DNA of 64,000 nucleotides from Xiphias gladius (GCF_016859285.1 NC_053420.1:24472045-24536044); one strand, 5' to 3'; positions 1-28,400 are shown, counted from the stretch's first letter. Made by a program: numbers and translations. Notes: generated by a model not told the origin, from the sequence alone.

Positions 1-430
1 GACTTTACCCACAGCCTCCACCTCAGCGATTAAACCCCAGGCTTTGCTTGCGACCAGATCCCCAGCCCTGGCGCGCCTCCGGCCCGTTTCCTCGGAGCCC
101 AGGGCGTGTCTTCGAGCCGACGGAGATAAGTCATTCAACATTGGTAAAGAAAAGCACATCATCACTCAGCGGACCCCGAAGCGGGGCTGCCGAATAAACT
201 CCGAGTGGTGAATTTCCGGAGGACCCCGCACCGAGGCCCGAGGCGGTCGACGTGGGGCCTGTTCGGTGTCGACAGGTGGGGGAACGGACGCCTGCAAACA
301 ACGCCAGCGCCAAACGCTGCGCCCTGGCGGCCAGTGAAGCACGTATAAGGTGATACTGAGCGCACAAGGGGCCCGACACACGCAGAGGAGAAAGTTTCCT
401 ACTTAGGACTTTGAAAACTGCTCTCCTCAC
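1..430. promoter_or_regulatory. CpG-rich block at left edge, possible promoter
   Basis: The first 430 bases are much richer in CpG and in GC-rich words than the AT-rich sequence that follows, which is how vertebrate promoters look. I see no convincing coding exon in it; the short open frames are by-products of GC richness. A possible splice donor on the plus strand (ATTG|GTAAAG) lies near 146. On human chromosome 3 the 5' end of TAFA4 (FAM19A4) lies next to the 3' end of EOGT, so this block could be that gene's promoter, reading leftwards. That is inference from synteny only. Confidence 0.35.
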
Positions 431-1204
431 GCTTCACACTTAACGTGGAAATGCGGGTCGGTCGATCGGGTGTGTTTCTCCATGTTCTGATGTCTTCTCT
501 TCCACTCAGATGCTCCATTTTGGACACATCCAGCAGCCAGGCACTGCGCTAAGAAACAGGACGTGGACATCGATTTGGAACCGCCATGAAGGTTAATGAG
601 AACAGACATCTTGGTTCCTCTGCTTTTGATCCCCCCCCCCCTGCATGGAGATTCTTAATTTCTTTACGAGGTCACTGGCCGTAACCCGAGCAGGGCCATA
701 AATAGTGTCCATCCCAGACAGGCCCGGTGTCTGTCAATACTGGGAAAGTTCAGACCCAACTTCCGCAAAGAGCGGGCAGGAGCACGACTGCTCACATCAA
801 ACTTGTGATATTGGAGCAAACACACTTGAACCAACATTGTCTTCGTATGACCCAGTTGATATATTTGTACGCGAGTTATTTCCACTTTCTACACTGTCGG
901 ATCAAGTCTGTCAGGGACCATCACACAGCGCAGGGTGGAGGATTGGCCCCTTGCGTGGTGCTGTACTGCCCCCATGTGGCTATGATGCGTCACTGTTAAC
1001 TCTGGGAGTTTTTGAGGCTATCCAGATTTATTATGGCGACAGTAAAAACTGAACTAGTGCCCTTTTGCGAAGAGCGCGTTCCCTCCTTAGACATGAACTC
1101 TCTAAAATAATGAAACCGACAGCAAAGAGCTGCCTGGGATCAGCAAGAACTGGCAAGACAGAGGCTTCAGTTTTTCCCCTCCAAGGTCAGACTCCAAAAG
1201 ATGA
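431..1204. other. Intergenic, no gene seen
   Basis: Unique-looking sequence between the CpG-rich block and the likely end of EOGT. It contains a C12 run near 631-642 and no open frame with recognisable protein similarity. Nothing else supported. Confidence 0.5.
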
Positions 1205-2651
1205 TTTATTAATTTCAGGATGAATTAAATCTCTGATGCCTAATATGGCTGACACAGATAGGAGGACATGCTTCAGCATTTTTTAGAATTATTTATTTCA
1301 AAATATTACACAGCTTTGGAATATGAAATCACCTATACGACTAGCAAAGCCCTGACCAAAAAGGTCTGACTCAGGTCAACATGGTTTCCCCGATAAATAA
1401 AACATCAAGCTCACGGAGAGACCAAGAAACATGAAAATGATCCTCTGATCTCTCAAAATACTCTTATGCATTGCATCAGGTTGCATGCAAATTGTGCTCA
1501 TTCTCTAATTTACTGTAAAATATAAGACTAACAGCAATTCAGAAGGCTTTAGGAAAGGTAGCAACTGGAAGCAGCCCCCTCATTTGACCAAACTGATAAT
1601 GCATTTCCTTTGATTAAGTGCAAAGGAATTCCCAGTAAAACAGACATCAGTATCAAAAGGATGGTCCATTGGACCAACAAGACATACGCTTAAATAATGA
1701 CTGTGACAAACATAAAAGAAAACCATTTAAACTTTAAATAGAAATGTAATAGTAAAAGGTAGATTTAAAGAGCCTGTGAGATAGTTTTGATATTTGACTG
1801 ACAAAAGATAATTGTCATTATGTTTTGAGAAACAATGGAGTGTTGAAACTTAAAATACTTGAATGTATATTTCACAATACTTAATAACAGTGTTTTAAAG
1901 TATGAATGTACTTGCACGCACACATAGCACAAATACTGATACAAAAGAAAAAAGCCTCCTGGCAGGAGGAGTGTCTCACTTACCTTCTGTCTCTTATTTT
2001 TATTTTTTTTAGAGTTTCTAGTGTTTTTAGTGTTGATGAGCATATCTGAAAACCACATGATTTCGATATGCAAACTAACTGCAAAAAAAGTCTTAGTTTG
2101 CCGCTATATGAGCAAATCCAGCATGTGAATACTGGACATCATATTAGAGGGGTATATGCTAGATGTGCTCAGAAACTCTGGTGTGAATATGAACAGCTCT
2201 GAAGAGGCTCGCATCAAGGTGACACTGATCAAATGTGACAAGATGTCGCATGTGAAGGGATGCTGTAACAGCTGCTCATTAGCTAACTTTGTCGGCGTGG
2301 AATGAAGCAGACGCATGGGAGGTAATGAAGAAACATAGGACACATCTTATCGCTCTCCAGATGCTTCGACTGCACTCCCCTCGTCCTTAAACTGATTTGA
2401 CACTAATAGAGCTGATGGAAGCTATTCAAAGCGGAGTTGTCCGCCATACTGCTTTCGCTCATCCAGACTTATCAAAGCAGCGGACAGGAGGTGACAAATA
2501 TTCCATCTGACCACTGGTGAATGAGGTAACTTAAAAAAAACTGCTAAAGGTACATTGGCAGTGTCAGGATGTCTTTCGATCATTACAAAAGGCAGGATCG
2601 TGTTGAGAGTCCTTCAGGAGACAAATGTTTGGATCCCCTCTCACAGAGACT
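1205..2651 (-). other. EOGT 3' untranslated region and downstream sequence
   Basis: This follows the EOGT stop codon on the minus strand. Minus-strand AATAAA signals lie at 1999-2004, 1292-1297 and 1205-1210, so the 3' UTR is about 0.65 kb or about 1.4 kb long. The sequence is AT-rich with no supported gene. Which signal is used cannot be told from sequence. Confidence 0.45.
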
Positions 2652-16732
<14,081 letters not shown>

Positions 16733-16781
16733 AGTCAGAATTGCACAGACATGTGAGATAGCTGCCTCTCTTCACAGCCCT
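16733..16781 (-). other. EOGT 5' UTR part of exon 2 with a tiny uORF
   Basis: The exon carrying the EOGT start begins after a CTCACAG acceptor, so its first base is 16781. A six-codon upstream frame (ATG to TGA, 16735-16752) ends two bases before the main ATG. Such a close, short uORF usually permits reinitiation but can reduce translation. Confidence 0.7.
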
Positions 16782-18087
16782 CTGTGAGAAAGGGAGAGAC
16801 AGCGACACAGACTCAGACTTGCACTCTGTAATCTTGTTTGAAAGCCTAACACCACAGTATACAAGCATGTGGGCACAAGTAAGTGTGTGGGAACATAGCC
16901 CCAGGCGGATCGGAGGTCCACATAAGGAAAGGTCCTGTTGCAGGAAGTATTACTGACCTTTTTCCGACTGTTGTCTGAGCAATCATGTCTGAGACTGGAG
17001 GGCACATGAAAAGCCCTGGCTGGTAATAATGTGACCTATGCAGCGCCAGGTGGCCAAACCAGTATTTACACAACAGTCATTATTCCATTAACCAAGCTAT
17101 TTTGTTAAAAGTTTGAAGCATGTATGTGCTTACACAGCCTAGAGCCAAGGACATTTTTCACTCTAAAAATCAGTGATGGAAGAACAGTGTGACCTTTGCG
17201 GATGCTGTAACCACAGTGTGATTTATAACAATGGCTCTCAAATCGTGTCACATCTGAAGGAGCTGAGGCTGATGTTGCCGGATCAACAAAATTAGTAAAC
17301 TGTTTATTCTGCAGATTTGGTAACCATAGGTGGTAGGAGTTTGAGCAGGACCAGACCAGTCATTTAATTACAAATTCTTCAAACAGTCTTTGCTAAGGGC
17401 GTAAAAACTACCCTGCTGCAACAAAACGACGACTCGCTGCATCTGGGAAATCTAATGAAATACTCCAGGAGTAAAGCTAAATGTGAATTAACGTCGATGA
17501 TACATATCTTGTGAGAGCATATGCTGAAATTAATCATTTAGGTGTTTATACGAGGCAGAGGGGTTGTTTTTCGTTTACAAGCCCCAGTAAATGTGTCCCC
17601 TGCCGTTATGTCCATGTCTACTGTCGCTCATGGGAAGAAGCGTACTTCATTTTAGCCAGCTAATTAGCTTAACTGTTATGTTACTATCAAACTTCTAGCT
17701 AGCGTAACGCCAGTTAGTTTAAGATAACGTCAACGTTGTAACCGACCAGGACCACTCAGTGACGTGACAGGCGTGTGAGATAAATCTTAAGACTGGGGAG
17801 ATGCGGAGGTAATAACGCATTGCCTACTCTTTCCTATTTCAAGAAGTGTAAAGAATGTGAAAAATACTTTATTGGAGGCTAATGTGTGAAATATTTAGGT
17901 GTTGGCTAACATGTAGCGTTAGTTCCTGACAAAGCCAAGACCCCTTAACAAATCATTCAAGCTGTACCGATGTGGAGCGAAAGAACTGGATAAGAAACAA
18001 TATTTAACATTTTCGCGGTACGAAAGCTTGCACTGTCAGTGGTCGCCTAAATCCCGTTGGTCCGAGATTGTGTGAGAGACAGTTTAC
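16782..18087 (-). other. EOGT first intron
   Basis: 1.3 kb between the putative untranslated first exon and the start-codon exon. No gene or repeat recognised. CpG and CRE-like words (GTGACGTGAC near 17760) occur towards its upstream end, so promoter sequence may extend into it. Confidence 0.4.
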
Positions 18088-18160
18088 CTGAATGCACAGC
18101 CTGCTACTCTCCAGACTGAAGCGACTATGTCGCCGGTGGTCGCCATAACACCGGAAACCT
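18088..18160 (-). other. Putative EOGT non-coding first exon
   Basis: A strong minus-strand donor (CAG|GTAAAC) at 18082-18087 follows a CpG-containing stretch and lies 1.3 kb upstream of the coding exon. It is the best candidate for the first, untranslated EOGT exon. The 5' end is a guess; no start-site signal was seen. Introns are otherwise ordinary between here and 16781. Confidence 0.45.
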
Positions 18161-19353
18161 AATACCGGCACGTAGTGCGCAGCGATAGCCACTGAGTGGC
18201 GCTGTGCACCACACTTTCTCTTTAGACTACACTTGATCCTCAATACTGTAGCGGCTCTCAAAACCACCTTTTCAGGACCATTTTAACACCACATGTTGAC
18301 ATCAAAACAAGACCCCGCATCTATGAAATAAAAAAAACTAGGCTGGAGTCAGAAAATGAAAGAACAAGCTTTAAACGGTAAAACCCATTATCAAAAAGTA
18401 TTACACCCATGTTCAACAGTTTTATAGAATCTGATTCAAACGCCATTGATTAAATGTCTCTCTTTAAAAGAATCACATCTGTTCCTCACAAATTTAGGAA
18501 TTACAATAGTTTATGTAGTTTATGTTTCAATGTCTAATCTTAATAAAATTGTATTAATCACATTTTTACAAGTACGGGTGGCTGTGGGTAAAAATATAGA
18601 AAGGGATTGGACAACTGTATGGAATTGTTCAGAACATGGAAATTTTATTTGAGAAAGTTTTGAGTAGCATTGCGATAATGTATTTTGTGTGAAGGCAATG
18701 AAAACGCTGACTTCCAATGTGATTCCACTTAACTTAAATTAACAATGACAGTATTTTCCACCACCCAAATAAATGTTTACTCATTTACATATTTATATAA
18801 TTTAAAATCCAATTTTCAGGATTTTGATCACAGACTACTCTCAGGTCTACACCACATTTTGTAATTTTTAAAAGGAGTTTAGCATACATAAATTTCTCTG
18901 TACAAATTTTTATATATTTCTTAAACCATTCTGATTATGCATCAAGAAATAAACAAGGGTGATTTTGTATAGTGCAAAAAAACGTCACAATCTCCTACAG
19001 TTATAAACTGTCTATACAATACTAGGTTCATCATGAGAAATTATGTCTAAAGCAAAGTCTGTACAAACTCCGAAAGATTTCAAATGGACACCTGAATCAA
19101 AAACTGTGGCTATCCTTCATATTGATTCTGTATTAATGCAATGTATGTTATGCATAATCCCAGCACCCCACTTAAATAGAGTATATGATAATTAAAATAA
19201 AATAATAGATAAAGATAAATGAATTTTATTTTGACATAAGGATTAAACTTCAACTCCCTGCCTTATCTTTTTCTGTGAATGCGTTCGTGGCTAAGATGAT
19301 TGACTGATTTAATTGTGAGTGTCCCAGAAGTAACACAGTGCAGTAAAAACGGT
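18161..19353 (-). other. EOGT upstream region and TMF1 3' UTR
   Basis: The gap between two same-strand genes. A minus-strand AATAAA at 19225-19230 would give TMF1 a 3' UTR of roughly 0.13 kb. The rest is AT-rich and shows no gene. Confidence 0.45.
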
Positions 19354-22300
19354 TTATTTCTGGTTCTGCAGCAGTTCATCAATCTGGGTTTTGTACATGT
19401 TCTTCACATCTTCCAGATCCAGTCTCAGCTCCTCCGCCTCCTCAGCCTTTTCTCCATACATCTGTAGGATGGTGTTGTGCCTCTGCTCCAGATCCTGAAA
19501 TGCACAGCCACACAAATTAGAAGAAGTACCTCTGCTGACACAAAGTTCTTCTAAGGAGTTTAATAGTTACAATTACAATTCTTTTCTGATCTCCGAGACT
19601 ATATTCAAGATTTCAGCATTCACCTTGAGCTGAATTTTCAACTTGGGGATCTCCTTCACCTTCTCCTCCATCTCATCGTTTTGATTGGTGAGTCGAACCA
19701 GCTCTTCTGCCATCACAGAGCGACTCCGCTCCAGGCTAGAGATTTCAAGCTTCAATAGCAGAATTAAAGAAAAGGGGTAGTCAAATCCACGGTTACATAC
19801 TGTAGCTGCCTTTGAGAGCAGGAAATTAAGATTTTTTTTTTCTATCAAAATGTTAATTTTGCTGTTGACATACATTTTTTCACATGTAAACAGATATTTT
19901 TTAATCATTAGAAAACATAGTAAATTCGTCCAGCCTTCTATCATCAGACACGTGGTCCTGAAATGTAGCAAAACCATCTAACTAGTGAATAAAGTTTTAA
20001 GTAGCTTTATGCAATTTTGTTCTACATTGCTACCTGCAGCTGAGCTATCTCTCCTTCTCTCAGCTTGAGCTGAGACTGGAGGTTCTCTATGATGCTGGAG
20101 CCTCCAGACAGTCTTGCAGCCTCATACAGGTTGGTCCCGCTCATTGACACAGACATGGTCATGGTGCCTAGTGAGTGGTCTAAACAGTCATCCTGGGGAA
20201 AAATAAAACAAGGTTTAAATCCAATCACGCTACACAAATCCAAGCATGTGCAAACGCATCTTCATTTCTAGATTTTAACATTTTTCATTGTGTCTACCTG
20301 GGAAAGAATAGAGGTGTGCAGACCAGCATTGTCCACCCCACTGATGGAGCTGGAGCGAGACAGGGAGGGAGTGGAAGATGCTGGGGGCTCTCCGACAGAG
20401 TGGGTCATAGTCTTCCGCTCCTGAGAGGGAATCATTTCACAACTATTAGAAAACAAAATTAAAACATCTTCCCTTTTTATGTGGAGAAATACTTTTAAAT
20501 GAAACGGTCTAGAGATAATATTGGATATTAATCATTTCTAAAATCCTCCTGGACCTTTTCCTTAAGTGCCTCTTGTGCTAGGTAGCATTTCTTCTTTTCT
20601 TGCTCCACCTTCATCTTCTCCATTTCTAGCTGATTGGTCAGAAGGAGCTAGTAGAAGAAGCAAAAAAGCATACATGAAGAAGCTGTTTCGTAGAGTATAA
20701 CAACAAGAGCAGGAGAGCGTATTTATTGTACCTTTTCCTTCTTGGCTTCTTCTAGCATTCGACTGTGGTCTCCTCGCAGATTTTCCAATTCAACATGCTC
20801 CCTACATTGAGATAATAAGCATGAAGTCACTACAAACAATCTTAAAACAACAGTATTAAAAACTCAAAACTAATGGAATACCTCTCGGTATTTATTATCA
20901 AATAAAAGCGTAACAGTGTGAAATGTTGTATAAAGACAATTCTCTGTGAGCTTTTCAACTGAAGGACAAAAATGGTTCCACAGGACTTATTCATCAGCTT
21001 AAAGATTCATATTTCATTCAATTAATTTTTTATTTTTTTTTTACTGCCCTGTGGCAGATATTCTTCCTTTGTGTCACATAATGCCTGCATTATACATTTT
21101 TAAAATCTATCAGAATGAGATAAAAACTTTCCGAGCCAGCCAGGAGTCGAACCTAGAATCTTCTGATCCGTAGTCAGACGCGTTATCCATTGCGCCACTG
21201 GCCCAGTCACAACATGTTGCCCTCTCACAATAGATAATCCTGTTATGTACAGACAATATGCAAGTGCATGACTGGTTCGTTTAGAAGGGAGAGGGGGCTC
21301 CCCCGACCTCTGCTTCACACTCGGACTCACTATCTCTCCAGGAAGCATTAGCATTACAAGGGGAGATGTGGTGATTGAGTCTTTCTGAATTCTTCCACAG
21401 GTTTTATCCTACCCTGAAAAGGTATGCCAGTGATTTTCTTCAAGTGTCTAAAACCTCCAACCAAAACTGCTTGTTACAGGTCTAATGAAGACTGCGATAT
21501 TCTTTTGGGCCCCAAGTGTTCTTTAACCCTTCCTCTTAACAAAGTAATGAAACACCAATTGTGACTTTTAAATCCCAGATCACACATAATTAACAGCAGA
21601 TGAGAAACCACGTATAAAAACAGACAACCACGGTGTGCAGGTGGTCATTTTTCTTCTTCTTGTGCTGTTTCACAGCATGTTACATCTGTTTTAGTGTTGC
21701 ATATAGTCAGGGAAAAATGGCTTAACAGTCTCTTCACAAAGGAAAATGTTTTGGCACACTACAACATTTCATATGCATGTGCAACAGTGGGAAGAAAGAT
21801 TTGCATAGACGAAAATCTTTGTGATACCTACTAATGTTTCAACAACAACTCTCACCAACAATGCATTTCCTCTGTGGTTTAGTGGTTAGGATTCAGCACT
21901 CTCACCCCTGCAGTCTTAAGTTTAACTCCCAGTCAGGGAAATGTGCTACTTCTCTGATGCCGCTTGGAAAAAATCTACATTTATTGGCCATCCTATGATG
22001 CTCTCACTCTTCCCTTCATTGTAAACAATGACTGCAAAGCAAATAGGCTCCTGACAGCAAAATTAAATTAACCTCTTGGTTTAAGCTATAATCTTTAGCA
22101 ACGCCTTCAGTATTTGAAAACTACTCTTTGTCCTAGCTCAAATTCACCCACCTTACTATACATGTTAATACACACATGCAACACAACCCATCTATCCCAC
22201 ACCTCACATTCCACTGCTATAAACATAACGTAAATACATCGAGAAGAGACAGTATATGTGATCGTGACTGGCTGATGGATGGAGGTAGATCATCACTAAA

Positions 22301-25300
22301 CTCTGTTGGCCTGAGTTTTAAGTTGTAATTTATTACCTGCTGCTCTCATCCTCCAGTTTCTCTCTCCTGTTCTTCTCAGTGTCCAGCTGTGCCAGGAAGC
22401 GGGCTTTCTCCTGGCGGAGCAAGGAATTCTGGGACTCCAGAGAGGCCACCTGGGACTTGATGGCCAGCAGATCCTCCGTTGCTGAACGCTCCTTCTCCAC
22501 AGCAACAGCCAGCTGTGCCTGGGCATCCACTGTTGAAAAGTAAAGGGCATTAAAGTAAAGAGCAAGAAGAGGTTAGGATTTTTGCCCACTTCGTACAGTA
22601 TTGTATTTTGGGGATTCTTCTACACATAACAGTTAAACTCCTGCGTCTTACCTAGCCTATCAGAGATGCTCTTCTCCAGTTTTTCCCAGGATGCTGTCTG
22701 CCCACCCAATGACGCCTGTAAGTTCTCAATCTGTCGAAGAAGGGGCCGTGTTGCCGAGGTAACACTCTGACTGAGCTCCTGGTTTCTAGTCTCTGCTTCC
22801 TGGAGCCTCTGTGGAAGATGACAAGAAAAATATGGCATACATACTTCAAACAAACCCTGCCCTGTCACAATTGGCTTGCTTGGTTGGACACCTTCTATCG
22901 AGCATATTATGTTACCTGTTGAAGCTCACTGATCTCCTCCCTCAAATAGTCTTCTTTCCTTGCCTGCTGTTGCTCAGCCCTCTGCAGAGCCAGTCTCAGG
23001 TCAGCCACCTGTGCACAACATTAGAAAGTGTTGATGAAGTAATGTCCAGTTAAAATTAACAATAAGGAAGCGACTGTCAAGTGCAGAAAATTCAACAATG
23101 GCAGAACAGTAAATCCAGACTATACCAGCTTCGTTTCATTTAGGTGTAAATGAAAGAAATGACCAAATTAGTGTGCAAAAAAATAAATAAATAAGCTCAC
23201 TGCTATATTAACAATTCTATATGTCTAATGTAGCATCTCCAACGAAATTATCGTGCATATGCTGTAAAAATTCACTACTAGTGCCCAGTTAACTGAGTGT
23301 AAACCAAAGCTGACTGTACACGTTGCATGAACTTATTCAGTATATGCTGGGTCCCTCACAAAGCAACAATCCAGTAGGTCTGAGGAGCCTTCAACGCCTG
23401 CAAACAAAGTGTTCCATGATGTGTTTCTACAGCTTGAGCATGTATTACCTGGTTGGCCAGGGCCTCCTGTTGCATTCTGGCCTCCTCCTGGGCTTTCTCA
23501 AGTGCCAGGCTCAGCTGCTCCTTGGCCTGCGTTTCCCTGCTCAGAGCTGCTTCTTCAGCCTCGCTGGCTCTGCTGGCATTCGCCTTGTGGAGTTCTGCCA
23601 GCTCCCTGACAGCAGATGTTGAAGACGACCATTAACATAATGAACCTATTATAGTGTAGCCAGTGAGCATAAGAACAGTGAAACATTCTTTGTTGTTTTG
23701 GCACTGTAACTCAAGCACATTGGATTTGAAATGAAACTATTACTGCGGGGTATTTATATACAGTATTATTTAAGAACATGTGAATTTATCCAACTACTTT
23801 CTGTCCCCTTAAAACTGGGGGAGTATATATAAAAATGGTTAGAGATCCTAAACTGTTCCCCAAAATAAAGGTGGAAGTTAACACTATAACTTCAGTTTCA
23901 TTGCTTCTTTTTTAGATCCTGTAAACTGGAGTGCTTCACTATGAATGTGTCACTTTCCAAATCATGGAAATCCTGAAATCATGCTCAAACTTTCAACCGG
24001 GGAAGAATACAATAGCCAGCTTGAGGGGATATATTTACAGTAAACGCTCTGGTTGTCAGTATTCAGTATTAATAGCAGGGTGTGGCAGTGTTTACTTATA
24101 AGAGTTGTCCAGAGCGGCCTGCAGGCTTCTGTTTTTCTCCAGCAGCTCCTCAGAGTCTGACTGCACCCTGCTCAGCTCTCTCTCCTGCCGCTCCACCACA
24201 GTGTTCAGCTTCTTGATGTTTTCCCTGTGCTGTTTCTCTACCTCCTCCTTCCCATCTAAAACCTAAACATATTAAACATGAGCAGACCGGTAGCCATAAT
24301 TACACTCATTTCAGTCAATCACAACTAACGCTTTATCTAATCATGACAATAACTGAGGAACAACAGCCAAGTCTTTGGGAAAAAATAAATCATGTTTTAC
24401 ACTGGTTCATATGATGAAAGACAAAGAGAAAACAGTAACGGACCAAGTTAAACAAATAATAAATGAAAAGATACACAACATTTAAACGCCCGACGGTCTT
24501 CAGTTTCCCTGAACTATACAGTATATAGGACATTTAAGAGAACAAGGGGTTTCATCGTGTCTTTGCTAAAAAATGAAGTATTGTTAAGAGGTGTTATTAA
24601 GCCGTTTTGTTGGGGTTTTTTCTGACACGTTGTAGTCATGGCCTGATACACTATAAAAATATGAACCAAAAATGACTTTGACATGAACCAGCCTACTACA
24701 CCATCATTATGTTGAGAATGCAAGGCTACCCTCAGATAACCAGCACTAGTAGCAATTACATGGCTCTGAGGTGTGTATTTGGGCATAAATTCACAAATGA
24801 CTGTTTTCTTTTTCCAAAGTCTAATGAATATGATTCAGTGGCTTATCAATTCAAAGAGTGTAGCGTTAATGGCACCTAAGACAGGCTTTTTCAAGGGAAA
24901 ATCCACAAACAAGTCAAACAATGGAACAACAACTTGTCCTCAAAGCCAATTCAGACTGAATTTGACAGTATAAAAGGATAAACCTTTAACACTGGGCTGA
25001 ATTCTGACCTGTTGCAGGTGCTTAAGCTCTTCCTCCTGCTCCTTGATTTTCTTGTGTTGCTTGGTGATCTTTGTGTCGCTCTCCTTCTCCTTCACACGCA
25101 GCTTCTTGATGATGTTGCTGTGCTGCAGCTGCTGCTTGGACAACTTTTCACCTAAAAGTGAGAGAGATAAACACCTGCTTAGGTAAAGTTAAAAACAGAT
25201 GCTGACAAGTGGACAAGTAGTGGGTTGGTGGAGATGGTGAATAACAGTTTGCTCTGTAAATGTGTCTTACCCTCTTCCAGCAGACCTCTGATCTGCTCCT

Positions 25301-25449
25301 CCTTCTCTCTGATGATCTCCATTGTATCACTGGAGTTCAGCCTCATAGAGAGCTCTTCTCGCAAACCCTTTATCTCCTGTAGCACAGAAAAATATCTTTG
25401 CAATTTGGGATTTGAGCGTCAAAATAGATACATTTGGGTTATTTGTAGA

Positions 25450-25487
<38 letters not shown>

Positions 25488-28400
25488 TGATTTTTTTTTT
25501 TAGCTCTTGGAGAACTACTGTTTATCAATTTATTTGATGGGAAATGAAGAAAGGAGATCCTCTAATCTCTAATATGGGAGTTACCTTCTTGGCAATATCT
25601 CTCTCTTTGCAGGCCAGCTGAGCCTTTCTCTCAGCATCTGCTATGCGCGTGGTGAACTCATCCTTTAGGGACTGAACAGTGGAGCTCTCCTCTTTTAGGC
25701 TTATCACTTCACTGTAGGATCGACAGACTTGTTAGTGAAAGAGCTCTGTCAAAATCTATACAGCCTCAAGGTCAAGAGGATCTGCACCAGACCTTCATTC
25801 AGTCAGAGTGACTTAAAGAAAACATCACTTAACATTTTAGCAGTATTTCTATATTGTAGGTTTAACAATTACATCAGGTATATAAATAGTGACTATTTAA
25901 AGCTTTATAGTAGCTTAGCTGTTTGTTTTTCACAGAAGAAAACAACAATAATAGTTTCTGAAAATGTTACTATCTATATATAATCTATAACGGTATTATA
26001 TTGGCAAAGCTTCACCTGACCTTGACATCAGCTAGGACAGTAGTCTCTTGATCAAAACAACATCCTTATCAAGATTGTTACAGTGCTTTTGTGAACTAGG
26101 TGCATGTGCTGTATACTCACTCTTTGAGATTGTCACACTCCTCCTCCAGCCTGGCCTTGTCTTTGCTGACTCCCAGCAGCTGAGACTCTCTCTTTTCAAG
26201 GCGGCCTGACAGCTCATCAATGACCTACAACATGTCCACAACATGTTTTATGCTTACAACAGCAGGTGCACAGAGCAGCCTAAAAATATAAAACTTACTG
26301 ATGAGGAGAGTAGTGTGGTGGTGTTAAAATATACTGTGTGATTTTTACAATTGCCTTGTTTGCATAGCAAAACAAATTCTGGGACTTTTAGGGGAAATAC
26401 CAATATATAAAATATAGAAATTCTGTCTTTACTGTCAATTGGCAGATATCTTAAAAACAAAGACAGTCCAATGGTCTTAGACCACATGGGAAAATTGAGA
26501 TTAAAGCTGTGAGATGGGATCAAATGGAAATATGACATGACATTGTACTAGAGCTATTTACTTCTGTTTTGCATTCTAAGGAATCCAATCAAAAAAACTG
26601 AGTTGGGTGTGTGTTTGTTTTTTTGTTAATTTTTAAATGTTGCTTTGCGATTACTGCAGAGTTACAAGTTATTTTTCAAGTAATTACTTATGCTCAGATA
26701 AACAGCTTTTCTTAGATTGTTTGAGAGCCGTTTAAGACTTTTGTATGGTACTGTATTGTATATATACACACAACTCATTCATAACAACTATACCTAATAT
26801 TTGTTTACCACAGTGTTGTGGCAAAGATATGTATTTAGTGTTACGGTTTTTTGGAGTTGAACAAAAAGCTCTAGTATATTCAGCATGATCCACACAAATA
26901 TATGGACTATGTAAATTTCAATTCTGCAGAATATCATATCACTTTGACCAACTCATGCCTGTACTAATACATCTCTCCAACCAAAATATTGTCCAAAAAC
27001 ACAAAAAACATATGTACAATATGTGAAAAACACAAATATTTACAACTGATACTACCAGCTACATAGGAATTCAATGCCAGTTGTTACCTTTTGAAGCTCC
27101 AATATCTGAACTGTGGAGACACTTTTCATCTCTTCTGTGATTGGTGGAGTGATCTGTTCTTCAGCGTTGGAGGAGGGATCAGACAGAGTGACGCTAGCCT
27201 CAGATTCCTGTCCCTGCTCTGTCAACTCTTCAGGCTGCTCACTATTCACAGGTGTCGCACTCCGTCCGCTCTCCTCCATCTCATCCACCGACTGCTCCCT
27301 CATCGTTTCGGTGAATTCCTCTTCCTCTTCCTTTTCCTCCTTTCCTACCTTCTCCACCACTCCATCTTCCTGCTTCTGACATACAGCTGGTGACACTGTT
27401 AGAGGAGCAGGACCTGCAGTGACAGACGCTAGTGTCCGACTGCCAGGGATCTCATCATCTGAGTTAACCTCACTGACACTTTGGCTATCCAGCGACTGCA
27501 CACTGAATGAATCGATGCGTTCAAACGCATCTGAGGAGGAACCGCAGCTCTCGGTGAGTTTGGGGTAGTCCTCCAGTCGGGGGAAATCTCCACAGGTGGA
27601 GGCAGTGAGAAGCTGGAAAGAGCCCTGCATTAAGTGAAGGCCAGCCTTGCCCTCACCTGTTTCTTGTCTGGAGCTGGCTGAGCTCTCACTCAACACACTC
27701 TCGTGGTCGAGCACTTCAATGTCACTGGTGGTAGAGGTTCCTGAGGAGAAAGCACTTACTGGAGGGGAGGGGGTATCATTTTGACGGTCCTCCACCTTTG
27801 AGTCTTTATGCTCTAGGAGTACTTCCTTAGAGGATGGGGAGGGTGAAGGATCAGAAGGAGGCGAGCTCTTCGGTTCACAAGTGACAGCAGAAGGTTCCGA
27901 GGAGTCTGTGGTATCCTGCTCAACCTGGTGTTCTGATGGAGTGAGCGACTCCTCCGGTTTTGAGTCTAGAGAAACTGTTGAGCCAACATCTGTTTTTACA
28001 CTACTCGTTTTGCTGTCAGGGTCACAAGCAAGATCACTAGAAGAAGAAACAGGAGAAACTGGCTGCAGGAGGATAGTGTCTGAATAAGGTGCTGCAGGTA
28101 AGGACTCGGACTCCACCAGCTGGCTCTCAGAAACTGTTTGATTCTCATGACTCTTATCAGCAGGTGCCGACTTTTGAGTCTCCAGGTCTTTTTGGATCAC
28201 AGCCTCTTTGTTTCTCTTTTCCTTCTCCTGAGGCCGCCTTTGGGACTTAGTAGGGGGTACAGACACTACCTGGGTTTTGGTGACACCTTGTACATCCACG
28301 GGTGACAGGAAGGCACTGAAAAAGTTTTCTGATTCATCCACAACTGTGCGGGTGACAGGGGTAGTAATGGCCTCAGAGGAGGGAGGAGGAGCGGTGATCT

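Larger units (their letters stand above)
20802..22336 (-). other. TMF1 intron hosting tRNA sequences
   Basis: A 1.5-kb intron holding one intact tRNA-Arg(ACG) and one tRNA-Glu relic in the same relative order and orientation as the pair in the EOGT intron at 13979-14714. No exon-like sequence remains unexplained. Confidence 0.8.

Noticed and set aside
18004-18267. 87-codon minus-strand frame over the EOGT upstream region
   Set aside because: It covers the putative untranslated exon and its donor and shows no protein similarity.
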